Positions 54,493 to 64,000 of a stretch of DNA of 64,000 nucleotides are shown here, piece after piece (the stretch's first letter is position 1; each line of letters opens with the position of its first letter). The notes beneath the pieces are model-generated. The model saw nothing but the letters and a program-made list of their open reading frames with translations. It ran no database searches and had not been told where the DNA came from. Source of the stretch: Fulvia fulva (Eukaryota > Ascomycota > Dothideomycetes > Mycosphaerellales > Mycosphaerellaceae); NCBI RefSeq assembly GCF_020509005.1, contig NC_063012.1:11036001-11100000 (forward strand). Direction: 5' to 3'. A program made the translations under genes and the position numbers.

Positions 54493-57400
54493 AGAGAGGA
54501 AAGAAGTTGAGGATCAATATAGTATAGCTAGACCTATACGACGAGACGGGCAAGGACTACGCTTATAAACCGTTCGTTACGAATATAAATATCGGCTTAA
54601 AGAAACTCTCTTCTTCCAATCTCACTCTTATAGACACTAGCGTACTAGGCGAGTCTTTTATAGACTATAAACTCGCGACCTCTCTTAACCTCGAACCCTA
54701 GGAACTAAAGTACCCTCGTACCCTTGAACTCTTTAACGGTACGGAGACTACTACTAGTAAGATTACTTATGTTATATATACGTCAATCACCCTCGGAGGC
54801 AAGCGTATGTCGATCACTAGCTTCCTTACGTCCCTACCGTATTAGAAGTTTATCCTCGGCCTCCCTAGTTTAGACGATACCGACCTATTATCGACTAGAC
54901 TTCCCTTACTATCAGCTTCCCTCTAGAAGTTCCTCCGGCACCTCCGCCTTCTCCGCCGCCTTAGCGCGGTCCTAAGTATACTAAGATCTTCTAGGTAAAC
55001 GCCGCTACCTTTACTACTACTACTAAGTAGCCTAAAGCTTAAGTCTTCGCCGCCTCTCTCCGCGATATCGACATCGCCCTCGAGAAGCTCGATAAGAAGC
55101 GTATACCTACCGACCCTACTACGAAGGTCCCTCCTTAGGCACACTATATCCTCTACGTATTCGATGCTAAAGCCGTAGACGAGCTGCCTCCTTATCGCCC
55201 TTACGACTATAAGATTAAGCTAGAAGAAGGTGTAGAGATACCGTTCGGACCGTTATATTCTATGTCCCGAGAAGAGCTTATCGTCCTTAAGAGATACCTC
55301 GAAGAGAACCTAAAGAAGGGGTTTATTCGAGCGAGCCGTTCTAGCGCTAGTAGTCCCGTTATGTTCGTTAAGAAGCCCGGCGGTAGTCTACGCTTCTACG
55401 TAGACTACCGAGGCTTAAACGCTATTATAAAGAAGAACCGCTACCTAATACCGTTGATTTAGGAGACGCTCGAGCGCCTCTCTAAGGCCAAGTACTTTAC
55501 TAAGCTCGATGTTATCGCTACGTTTAACAAGTTACGAATAGTAGAAGGATACGAGTATCTTATAGCCTTCCGTACTCGCTACGGGCTGTTCGAGTCGCTC
55601 GTTATACCCTTCGGCGTTTATAACGGGCCTAGTACCTTCTAGAACTTCATTAACGACATCCTTTAGGAGTTCCTCGATCAGTTCTATACTACCTACATCG
55701 ACGACATCCTAGTCTATAGCGAGACTAAGGAGGAGTACCGCGAGCACGTCTATAAGGTCCTTTAGAAGCTCGTAGACGCCGGCTTATAGCTCGATATCGA
55801 TAAGTACGAGTTTAAGAAGACCGAAGTCAAGTTCCTTAGTTTAATCATTACCGTAGACGGCATTAAGATAGACTAAGAGAAGATCGACGCTATCGTCGAA
55901 TAGGATGCTCCTACGAACGTCAAAGAGGTCTAGGGTTTCCTAGGCTTTACTAACTTCTACCGCCGCTTTATCTACGCATTTTCGGGCGTAGTACGCCCTT
56001 TAACGAAGCTTACGCGTAAGGGTAAGAAGTTCGCCTAGACCGACGAATGCTAGGAGGCTTTTGACTTGCTTAAAGCGAAGTTTATTAAGAACCCGCTTCT
56101 ACGGCACTTCGATTTCGAACTAGAGACCCGTATAGAGACCGACGTATCCGACGGCGTAGTAGGCGGTGTCCTACTACAACGCCGCTCGCCTAAATCCCCC
56201 TAGTTACCTGTCGCCTTCCTCTCTAAGAAGATGACCGCTACGGAGTATAACTACGAGATCTACGACAAGGAGCTTCTCGCTATCGTTAAAGCTTTCGAAG
56301 AGTAGCGCCCCGAGCTCGAAGGCTCTACTATACCCGTCTAAGTAAGCTCCGACCATAAGAACCTCGTCTACTTTATAAAGAGCAAGCTACTTAATCGTCG
56401 CTAGGCCCGCTAGAGCGAGTTCCTCTCCCGGTTTAACTTCGTGATCTCGTATACGCCCGGTAAGGCCAACTCGATAGCCGACGCCCTTACCCGCCGCCCT
56501 AGTAACTCTCTAGTTGATCGAAGAGGGGGCCGGCAAATCGTAGGGCAATAAGTCATCAAAGAGCACAACCTCTCTTCCGAGCTTCGAGAGTACCTATCGA
56601 ATAGCTAGCCTACGCTCGCCGCTTCCTTTACTACTCTCGTACTCGCTCCTACCTACCTTAACGAGAGTGACGATAAATCCGAGCCTAAAGAATACGCCTC
56701 GGACGCTAAGGACTTAAACGACGATAAAGAGGGCTTAGTAACGACCGACGGCTCATCCGAATTAGACTTTAAGGGGTTTGATAATAAGGAGTAGCCCGAA
56801 GGCATTATAGTACGAGTACGAACAGCGTACGATACCGATATAGACGCCTAAGAGTTAGTTTAGGCCCTTGAATCTAGCGCGAGGACATTCCCGGGCTTCT
56901 CGCTGTCCGAGTACGAGCTCTAGGAAGGTGTCGTCTACTTCCGTAAGAAGCTTTACGTACCGTAGCCCGAAGGCTCTAATATCCGAGCTAAGATTCTTCA
57001 AATCATCTACGACTCCGCCTCTAGGGGTTACCTAGGCGTAGCTAAGACCTATAAGCTCCTCGCTAGGTATTACTAGTGGCCGTATTCCTAGAAGGACGTC
57101 CGCCGCTACGTACTAAACTACGCTACTTACCGAAGAGCTAAAGCTAACCGCTACCGTCCCTACGGTCTCTTATACCCTCTCCCGGCTCCTAATCGTCCGT
57201 AGAAGCACATCACTATAGACTTTATCACCGATCTTCCTTACGGCAAGACCTTTAGCGGCGTAAAAGTAAAGGCCCTTCTAGTGATCGTGGACCGTTACTC
57301 TAAGGACCGGTATATAATCCCGTACTAGAGTATGACCGTAAAGGAGACTACTCGCTTGTTCTACGAATTCGTCTAGCGCTTTCAAGACCTCCCGGATAGT

Positions 57401-58480
57401 ATCACCTCTAACAGAGGCACCTAGTTCATCTCGTACTTCTAGAAGCGTCTATATACTATCCTAGGTATTAAGCATAACCTCTCGACCAGTTTTTAGCTAT
57501 AGACCGACGGCTAGACCGAAATTACGAACGCTATCCTCGAGTAGGTCCTTCGTTACTTCGTCGACTACTACTAGAAGGATTGGCCTTAGTATATCCCTAC
57601 GGTAGAGTTCGCTACTCGTAACTAGGACTCGGAGACTACTAGCTACTCTCCCTTCTATACTACGAGAGGTTACTACCCTCGTATAGGCATAGAACTAGAA
57701 GAACCTCTCCCGCCTACCGAAGACGTAAACGAGTAAGTAGTAGACGAGTTCGCTACTATACTCTTATAGATCTATAAAGAAGTTCACGACGAGATAGTGT
57801 ACGTATAAGCAATCTACGAGGATTAAGCTAATCGTCGTCGCTAGCTAGCTCCCGACTACTAAGTAGGCGATATAGTCTACCTTAACTCTAAGAATATCAA
57901 GACAGACCGCCCCTCTAAGAAGCTGAACTAGAAGAACCTAGGTCCTTTTGAGATCACCGAGCGTATTAGTTTATACGCCTACCGTCTAGCTCTTCCTACG
58001 AACATAAAGATCAACGACGTCTTCTATCCCGTACGCCTTCGGCCGTCGGCTAAGGACCTATTCCCGAACTAAAACTAAGACATGCTAGGTCCTCCCGATA
58101 AAGTAGAAGTCGACGAGCCTATTAACCTACCTTCTAACGACTATGCCGTCCGCAAGATCCGGGGAATCCGCGTAGAGCCTAACGACGTTAAAGGACTACC
58201 GCTAATTAAGTATAAAGTCGAATAGTAAGGTTGCCCTAAGTAGGATACCTTATAGGAACCTATCTAACATATCATCTTTAATCGTTAAGCAATCGAAGAA
58301 TACTACGCCCGCGTAGACGGCCTAGAAGTCAATATCGGTAGGCTCTTCGAATCTAAGCTTTTCGACGGGGCTTACTTATAGTGTATCGACTATGACATTA
58401 GGCCTAGGCCTAGTACTAAAGCTAAACATCCTCGATATATAGAACTACTACGGCTTCGTAGGAACTTAGCTTTGTTCGGG
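54493..58480 (+). pseudogene. Gypsy-B pol relic
   Basis: Protease: LIDTSVLGESF near 54627-54660. The RT N-terminus is an open 66-codon stretch at 55262-55462 with [10 protein letters not shown] and VDYRGLNA; catalytic YIDD is near 55693-55704. RNase H is near 56130-56480. The integrase zinc region is near 57025-57135 and its catalytic core near 57210-57550, where the second Asp reads Asn (TSNRGT). A chromodomain-like segment lies near 58150-58340. The order is that of a Gypsy chromovirus, but sequence and LTRs differ from Gypsy-A. Not functional. Confidence 0.85.
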
Positions 58481-58488
58481 GGGGCTAC

Positions 58489-59008
58489 TATTATAGTCTC
58501 CCTATAGAGTATATAGAAGGTAGGGACAGAAGAGCCTTAGAGTACTTAGAAGTCGTCAAGAAGTGACAGTCTAGCTTAGTATATAAGCGCTAAGAATCAT
58601 ATACCCCGTAACATTTACTACGGGACCTAGCCCTCCAAATTCACCCCTCTACTAAACCTTAATAGATTTACTTCGGCTCGTAACTATGTGACTTACGGTA
58701 CTCCCGCGAGTACCCGCGACTACGCTAGACCCTAGAAGAAGTACGTAGAAGACTCGGAACGTAGGGCAGGTTAGAATAAGGTTTTGAGTAAAGCTACTAA
58801 GCGCGGCTTCGTACGGGTTAGCCCTGTTAATACGGGGACACGCACTCGCGAGGGTTGCGTATAAATATCTAGCCTTCCCTAGGCCTCTCTTGCTTTCTTC
58901 GTCTTTTGTTTTATGTAGCAATTATACTATACCCTTTTATATCTATACTTCGTACCTATATTCTCGCTTTCACCCTCGCATCTTATAGGCTAGGCTCTCG
59001 CCCTAACA
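58489..59008 (+). repeat. Gypsy-B 3' LTR
   Basis: 520 bp, same ends as the 5' LTR, differing mainly at CA/TA and TG/TA sites. Followed by the duplicated AAGAC. Confidence 0.94.
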
Positions 59009-59479
59009 AAGACATCCTATAGAATCGTTACTAGGAGGACAATTCCTCTTTAGATTCTTCGCTATCTAGTAAGTCTACTTGATAGGTACGTACGTTATAC
59101 CCCGACTCGCTATATTGCTTATAGTATCGTAGCCTTAGTACTAGCCGAATACTATCTAGCGACTCTCTACTCACTTCCTACCTCCTAGTATCCTCTAGAG
59201 GTATTAATTACGACGCCTTATCGAAGGTTAGAGACCCTCTAGACTGAATATACTTGCGCTTTCGTGCTTTTTGCTATATAAGGGCCTCGTTAGACTTGCG
59301 TAGCTTACTAATCTCGCTTCGTATAAGAGCTATCTAATACGCTATCTCTCTACTCCCTTTTATAAGCTAATGTACCCCTTCCTATAACGAGTTTAGCGAT
59401 GAACCTGCCTAGGCACGCATTTTGTTCAGTACTAGTGTCGATTAAGAGTTGAATTCTTTTGTAGTTCGTAGTATCTTCG

Positions 59480-60680
59480 ACTCCTAAGGGGTAGAGTCCG
59501 GAGCTAGAGGGGTTAGCGTACGTAGCTTAATATTAAGCTTGTCTATCACTACCTATAGATTGAATAGAACTAAACCAGCGCCTCTAAAGCTCGATAGGAT
59601 GTTCTCCTATCTAAATATAGCGTTATAGGCTACCCGGAAGGCGCTTAGGAACTCTACTTTGTCGATATAAGTGATACGCTAGCGTACTAAGCCCGAGAGC
59701 TAAGTACCGTATACCTTCTTTAAAGGCGAATAGCAACCTACATCTAATAGCTAGAGTAAGTACGAGGCGTACGATAGTATATATAGGGCCAAGATCTTAT
59801 ATTCCTTATATAGATTCTAGAATGCCTTTGAGTAGTAGCTCTCGTAGCTATTAATAATAAGTAGTCTCTATACCCTAGTCGTACGAGCTATAGTATACTT
59901 CTAGAAATGCTCTAGCTACCGTATACCGAACTTATTATTAGTCCAGCCGTTCTCTATTAGCCCGATTGTCTAGTCTAGACCCAAGTTGCCGTCTTAGTAC
60001 TAGGTACTAATGTACTGTTTGCCTATAAGGATAACGTAGGGTAGGAGCGCTATTCCGTCTATATAGATAGTCTCAATCACTATTACCTATTCTCTATTAC
60101 CCTATTAAACGACCTTCCTCTTTCTACTACGCCTTTCTAAACCCGTAACGACGCTCTAAGACGCAATAACACCTATTATAAACCCTGTCTCGTCAAAGTT
60201 ATAGGTGTCCTAGTTAAGGATACTATACTTCTCCTTTATATTACGTATAAGTAAGAACTACTTCTTAATAACGTCTAGATCTTCTATTAGGGCTCGCTAA
60301 CGATCGTATCTACGTGTTATACGAACCTTTAGCTCACGATGCCACCTAATGAACCTGTCTGTCTAATTAAGACTAGCGGGCTTAAGATCCTTCTCTTATA
60401 GTAATAAATCGGCTATTGCTCGTATACTAGCCTTTAATAGCGGGAAACCTCTAAGATCTAGCTCGAGTATATACTCAAGCATCACCCTCTCTTCTAGCTC
60501 TATAAGCTTCTTCGAATTAGGCTCGTAGTCACCCCGAGGAGGTCGTCTATTCAATCGATACCCTAGTATAGTTCGAGACGCGTCGTATACCTTTATAGCA
60601 AGTCGATTCGTAATTGCCGCGTCGCGTTTCGTAGCCTAGACAGCTAAGGTCAGTTCGGCCTCGTTTTAAGACAATACACG
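59480..60680 (-). pseudogene. Pogo-2 transposase relic
   Basis: Closely related to Pogo-1 and slightly less mutated (for example some CA/TG remain near 60340-60360). YNFDE is readable near 60190-60205. The second catalytic position again reads as Asn near 59850. Stops are spread through the frame. Confidence 0.8.
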
Positions 60681-60780
60681 CTATAATAGTGGTTATATAG
60701 CTATATCTATAGAAGTGGTATAGTTCTTAGTAAAAGTGGCCCGCTCGGTAGTATAGCCCGCTCGGTAGTAAAGTACGTTA

Positions 60781-61020
60781 TCTATTCTAGATAGATATAT
60801 ATAATATATAACCTGCTTTTATAACACTCTATATAAGCCCGTATAATAACTTCCTATACTTCTAACGTAGTAGTTATAAGCCTAATTAGCGCTTACTAAC
60901 ATTTACTACGATAAGGAAGCCCTAAAGTAGAGTTTGTATCGTTATAGTACTACTACTATAACTAGTATAGTAGTACCCCCTAGGCCTAGTAAACCCGCGT
61001 AGAACTTTCACTAGCCTATA
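60781..61020 (+). mobile_element. Copia-A3: rest of LTR, primer-binding site and leader
   Basis: It resumes after Pogo-2 with TCTATTCTAGATAG, matching Copia-A1 LTR sequence. The half-tRNA primer site TAGTTATAAGCC lies at 60871-60882, and the leader continues to CACTAGCCTATA. The gag start seen in Copia-A1 would follow about 20 nt later, but Copia-B2 begins at 61021. Confidence 0.88.
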
Positions 61021-61420
61021 TATCACGAATATAGGTTAGTAGGTATATCTTACAGTACTAAAACTAACTTAATATATACTAAGTTCGTCGAGATAATAGT
61101 ACGGTAATACTACCGAGACACCGTACGAATAGTAGGAGCGACTTAGAGGAGCTAAAGGCGCTTAGCTAGTTAGTACGAGACTATCGGAGGAACTGTCGTC
61201 GTAGGATAAGATATAGGTAAAACCGATAAGGCGTAGTAAGATAGAACTAGGACTAGAGCAAGATCCCTCTATATAGGTATAAGAGACGTAGTCTCTATAC
61301 TAATAGTAGAGACACCTTTAGTACTAAATACTATTCTACTATATACCTTCGTATACTATATTAGTCCTTCCTCCTTCCCTATTACGTGTCCTGACTTCCG
61401 TATATATATACTATACCTTT
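61021..61420 (+). repeat. Copia-B2 5' LTR (inner end approximate)
   Basis: About 400 bp from TATCACG (probably TGTCACG before RIP) to just before the primer site. No partner LTR is in the window to fix the end. Confidence 0.65.
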
Positions 61421-61425
61421 TTAAT

Positions 61426-61438
61426 AGGTTATAAGCCC
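61426..61438 (+). promoter_or_regulatory. Copia-B2 primer-binding site, half initiator-tRNA type
   Basis: AGGTTATAAGCCC, complementary (allowing one RIP change) to the initiator tRNA-Met anticodon arm. Identical to the Copia-B1 site at 8488-8500 (minus). Confidence 0.7.
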
Positions 61439-61449
61439 GAGTTTACTTA

Positions 61450-64000
61450 ATAGGACATCGATATACTAGGGAAGTACGACGTAGAGTATTATACCCTATA
61501 CCCGGAATCCGTACGGTAACGTACTAGTAGACTCGGGAAGTCTACTATACGGAACGCTTCTAATAGACTCGGGGAGTCTAAGCTTATTATAACTACCGTA
61601 GTTAAGTAGGGAGCTTGCTATATATCTAAGGCTACCTTCGCTATAGAAGACTTAACGAGTTACGAGGGCCCCCGGAAGGTCGGCCCTACCCTTACTCGTA
61701 AGAACTAGAAGCGCTAGTTCGTTATACTACTAGACTATCTCGAAAGCCGGGAGGTATTCTAGGTTATTAACGACTCGTCGGCTGATCTCCTAGAATCCGT
61801 TATGCCTAAGATTACTTCGAAGGCGAACGGTATAGCGAGATATACTATCTTAGTATATTTGTCTAAGGAGGATAACTAAGAAATTTTAGATATACGAGAT
61901 ACGAAAGAAATCTAGAAACTTCTATAGAAGAAGTATAGCAAGGTCTATAAGATATACGTAGTAGCGCTTATAAAACAGCTAGTATCGTTTAAGCTACCGG
62001 ACGATTAGACAATTAGACAAGGGTAGATATATCTAGGTAACCTATCTATATAGATTACCGAAACAGATAGTAAAGAGACCTACTATAAGGACCCTATCTA
62101 GAGGTTCAAGCACCTACTAAGTAGCCTCCCGGACGTCTACGCTAGTACTAGAGACACTATCCTAGCCTAGCTAAACCTAGGCTAGGAATCCGCTATAACC
62201 TTACTTAAATCCTACAAATTACGGATCTAAGAGAGTAAGGGTAAGACCGCTCTATACTCCTAGAGGTAAGGGGGCAAGAGCGGCTACTTTATCTACGATA
62301 GTAACTACCTAGTTATATCGTGCCCGGAACTAGATTCCGTAAAGGAGTTTGTTAAAAAGAAGAACACCTAGAAGTAACCGGAAAAGAAGTCCTACGAAGA
62401 GCTAGTCTAGGATCTAGAGAAGGCCTAAAATGCCCTTAAGAAGTCTAAGAAACAGTAGAAGGATAGGAGAAGCTAATCCGATAACAAGATAAAGGCAAAG
62501 GCAATACGAGCCTATACCTTACGAGAAAGCGATACTAAGGAAATATACGACGACGAAGTCGCCTATTCTACTACTAAAGCAAAAGGTAAGTTTCCCGCCT
62601 CCGAATAGTTACTAGACTCCTATACCTTCTTATACATAACTAACAATAAGTCTCTATTTAGATCGCTTAGGAAACTAGCGAGAAGGAAAGTAATTAAAGT
62701 CGGTAGGGGGTACCTAGATATATTCTATAAAGGAATAGTAACTATAGGAGGCCTAACGGGGAAACAAATTACGCTAGAGAAAGTCTTATTTATTCCTAAT
62801 CTCGGAGTTAATCTAGTTTTATAGAGGCAGTTTAGTAAGTAATTCGATGTCGAACCTTTAAACTTTATACTAAAGTATAAGAGCGGAAAGCCTATCGTAC
62901 AAATAGTACTACGAGGGGGGTACCGGTAGTATCTTCGATATCCGACTCCCTAAACTAGGTAGATAATAGACTACCGGAGGTACTATACGAGGAAGCTCTA
63001 GCCGCGGTAACTACCGAGGATTAGTAGGAGCTTTAGTATAGAAGATTTGTATACCTAGGTAAAGGGTTACTCCGGAGCGTCTATAGGGTAAGTAATAAGA
63101 AGGACCCGATTCCTATCCCGGACGAGTATAACTATAAGGTATACTCTATCGCGAATATACGGAAGTTTAAAGGCGCTGTCGTAGAACGAAAGAACAAAAG
63201 ACTTACGCTTATATCTATCGATATCTACGGACCCTTCGAAAATGCGATATCTAGGCTAGGTTTTAAATACTAGCTAGAGATCGTAGATAACTTCTTAAGA
63301 AAGAAGTAGGTAATCCCGCTTAAGAACAATTCCGACGTACCGTAAGCACTACGATAATAGCGGCTAACTATAGAGAAAGTATCGAAATGCTACGTAAGAG
63401 TAGTACGGAGTAATAATACACCTAAGCTACTAATAGTTCTAAAAGAATAGGAGAAAGAATTAGGGGTTTAATACGATACGACGGATACTTATAACTCTAT
63501 ATAAAACGAAGTAGTAGAAAGGTCAATCTAGGTATCGGAGAACGCGATCCGCGTAATGCTCGAGGAATTAGGGATGCCGGTAGAATTCTAGCCTAAAGCG
63601 CTAGAGGTATAGGTAGTTATACGTAACCTACTACCGAACGGACCGTTACTTAACGGTATCTAACTTTCGCCGGAAGAAGCATTTACTAGCAAAGTACCGA
63701 CGGTAGATCACCTAAGAGTATAGTGTTATAGGGTAGTAGTTTACGTAGAACCGAAATTATATCTAAAAGGGCTACGATAGGATAAGTTAATAAACCGGGG
63801 TAAGGAAGCTATTTTTGTTAGATACGGTTAATCGACTAAGTAATAGTTGTTCTAGGAGCTAGATATACGAGCTATTAGGTAGTATAGCCAAGTAGATTAG
63901 TTCGAAAACGAGAAGGGGGGAGATCTAGATTTAGGTATCTCCTTTACGAACTAACCTAGTAAGGCACCCGAACGAAGGCTAGTCGGTCGACTACCGGCGG
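61450..64000 (+). pseudogene. Copia-B2 gag-pol relic (Gag, protease, integrase)
   Basis: The translation with stops shows a Gag with SKANGIARYTILVYLS near 61811-61860 and KKYSKVYKIYVVAL near 61933-61974. The protease region has LLDSYTFLYITN (about 62610-62645), followed by IKVGRGY and VLFIPNLGVNLV (62788-62820). The integrase core has ISIDIYGPF near 63215-63240 and NEVVERSI near 63505-63530, the equivalents of the catalytic Asp and Glu blocks. Protease before integrase is the Copia order. It matches Copia-B1 in the protease region. Stops make it non-functional. Confidence 0.78.

Larger units (their letters stand above)
52719..59008 (+). mobile_element. Gypsy-B: second Gypsy family, complete but RIP-decayed
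   Basis: 520-bp LTRs (52719-53238 and 58489-59008) and the 5-bp duplication AAGAC (52714-52718 and 59009-59013). The uninterrupted target is seen in Pogo-1 near 15880. The internal region carries gag and pol in Gypsy order, ending in a polypurine run GGGGGGG at 58478-58484. It inserted in Pogo-2. Confidence 0.95.
52601..60778 (-). mobile_element. Pogo-2: Fot1/pogo DNA transposon split by Gypsy-B
   Basis: TA duplications flank it at 52599-52600 and 60779-60780. The terminal repeats are ACGTGCTTTACTACCGAGCGG (left) and its near-exact complement (right). The left end has three copies of the 17-bp unit and the right end two. The transposon pieces are 52601-52718 and 59009-60778, giving about 1.9 kb once Gypsy-B and one copy of its AAGAC duplication are removed, as in Pogo-1. 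Confidence 0.92.
61021..64000 (+). mobile_element. Copia-B2: RIP-decayed Copia element, 3' end outside the window
   Basis: Inserted in the Copia-A3 leader. The LTR starts TATCACGAATA at 61021 and ends shortly before the primer-binding site AGGTTATAAGCCC (61426-61438). Gag, protease and integrase follow, and the window ends near the start of the integrase-RT linker. Confidence 0.82.

Noticed and set aside
52600..60780. Reading Gypsy-B and the flanking Pogo ends as one large novel DNA transposon with gag-pol cargo
   Set aside because: Gypsy-B has its own LTRs and an AAGAC duplication, and Pogo-1 shows the empty target site, so simple nesting explains it.
1..64000. Host genes, tRNA, rRNA or telomeric repeats
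   Set aside because: I read both strands for non-transposon coding frames with recognisable domains, for tRNA-like cloverleafs and for TTAGGG arrays, and found none that could be supported.

Overview
The window is a block of nested transposable elements from a filamentous ascomycete (Pezizomycotina-type) genome. I found no host gene in 64 kb. The fungal call rests on the element families (chromodomain Gypsy, Copia primed by a half tRNA, Tad1-like LINEs, Fot1/pogo DNA transposons) and on the decay pattern. Most copies have lost nearly all CpA/TpG dinucleotides to TpA while keeping CpG, which is the mark of repeat-induced point mutation (RIP). The species cannot be named from this sequence alone. 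The family labels used here (Copia-A, Copia-B, Gypsy-A, Gypsy-B, LINE-A, LINE-B, Pogo) are local to this window.

Layout, left to right. 1-6217: undamaged Copia-A1 (minus strand; its 3' LTR lies beyond the left edge), inserted into a decayed Copia-B1 (6218 to about 8930, minus) that also holds a solo Gypsy-B LTR (7872-8390). 8931-9224: unassigned. 9225-10728: LINE-A1 (plus), mostly untranslated-region sequence. 10729 to about 14430: RIP-decayed LINE-A2 (minus). About 14431-22140: LINE-B (minus), split by the DNA transposon Pogo-1 (15803-17667). 22141-22256: unassigned inverted repeat.

From about 22257 to the right edge, one decayed Copia-A2 (minus) is the base layer. Gypsy-A1 (plus, 23041-50413, RIP-decayed) sits in it. 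Inside Gypsy-A1 lie Gypsy-A2 (minus, 24568-31862, decayed), LINE-A3 (minus, 31981-37566, lightly mutated) and Gypsy-A3 (minus, 38553-45774, intact gag and pol, apparently identical 184-bp LTRs). At 52486 a plus-strand Copia-A3 enters Copia-A2. Its LTR was hit by Pogo-2 (52601-60778), which was itself hit by Gypsy-B (plus, 52719-59008). Copia-A3 is cut again at 61021 by Copia-B2 (plus), which runs off the window.

Target-site duplications seen directly support the order: GGTAC (Gypsy-A1), GTACT (Gypsy-A2), AAGAC (Gypsy-B), GGGGT (solo LTR), TA (both Pogo copies) and about 19 bp (LINE-A3). Three damage classes imply a timeline: heavily RIPped base layers, lightly hit LINE-A3, and clean Copia-A1 and Gypsy-A3. 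Only Copia-A1 (one 1717-codon gag-pol frame) and Gypsy-A3 (gag plus pol joined by a predicted -1 frameshift) look able to make their proteins. The frameshift signal of Gypsy-A3, a G_GGA_AAT heptamer, 5-nt spacer and 8-bp stem, is the best functional signal in the window.
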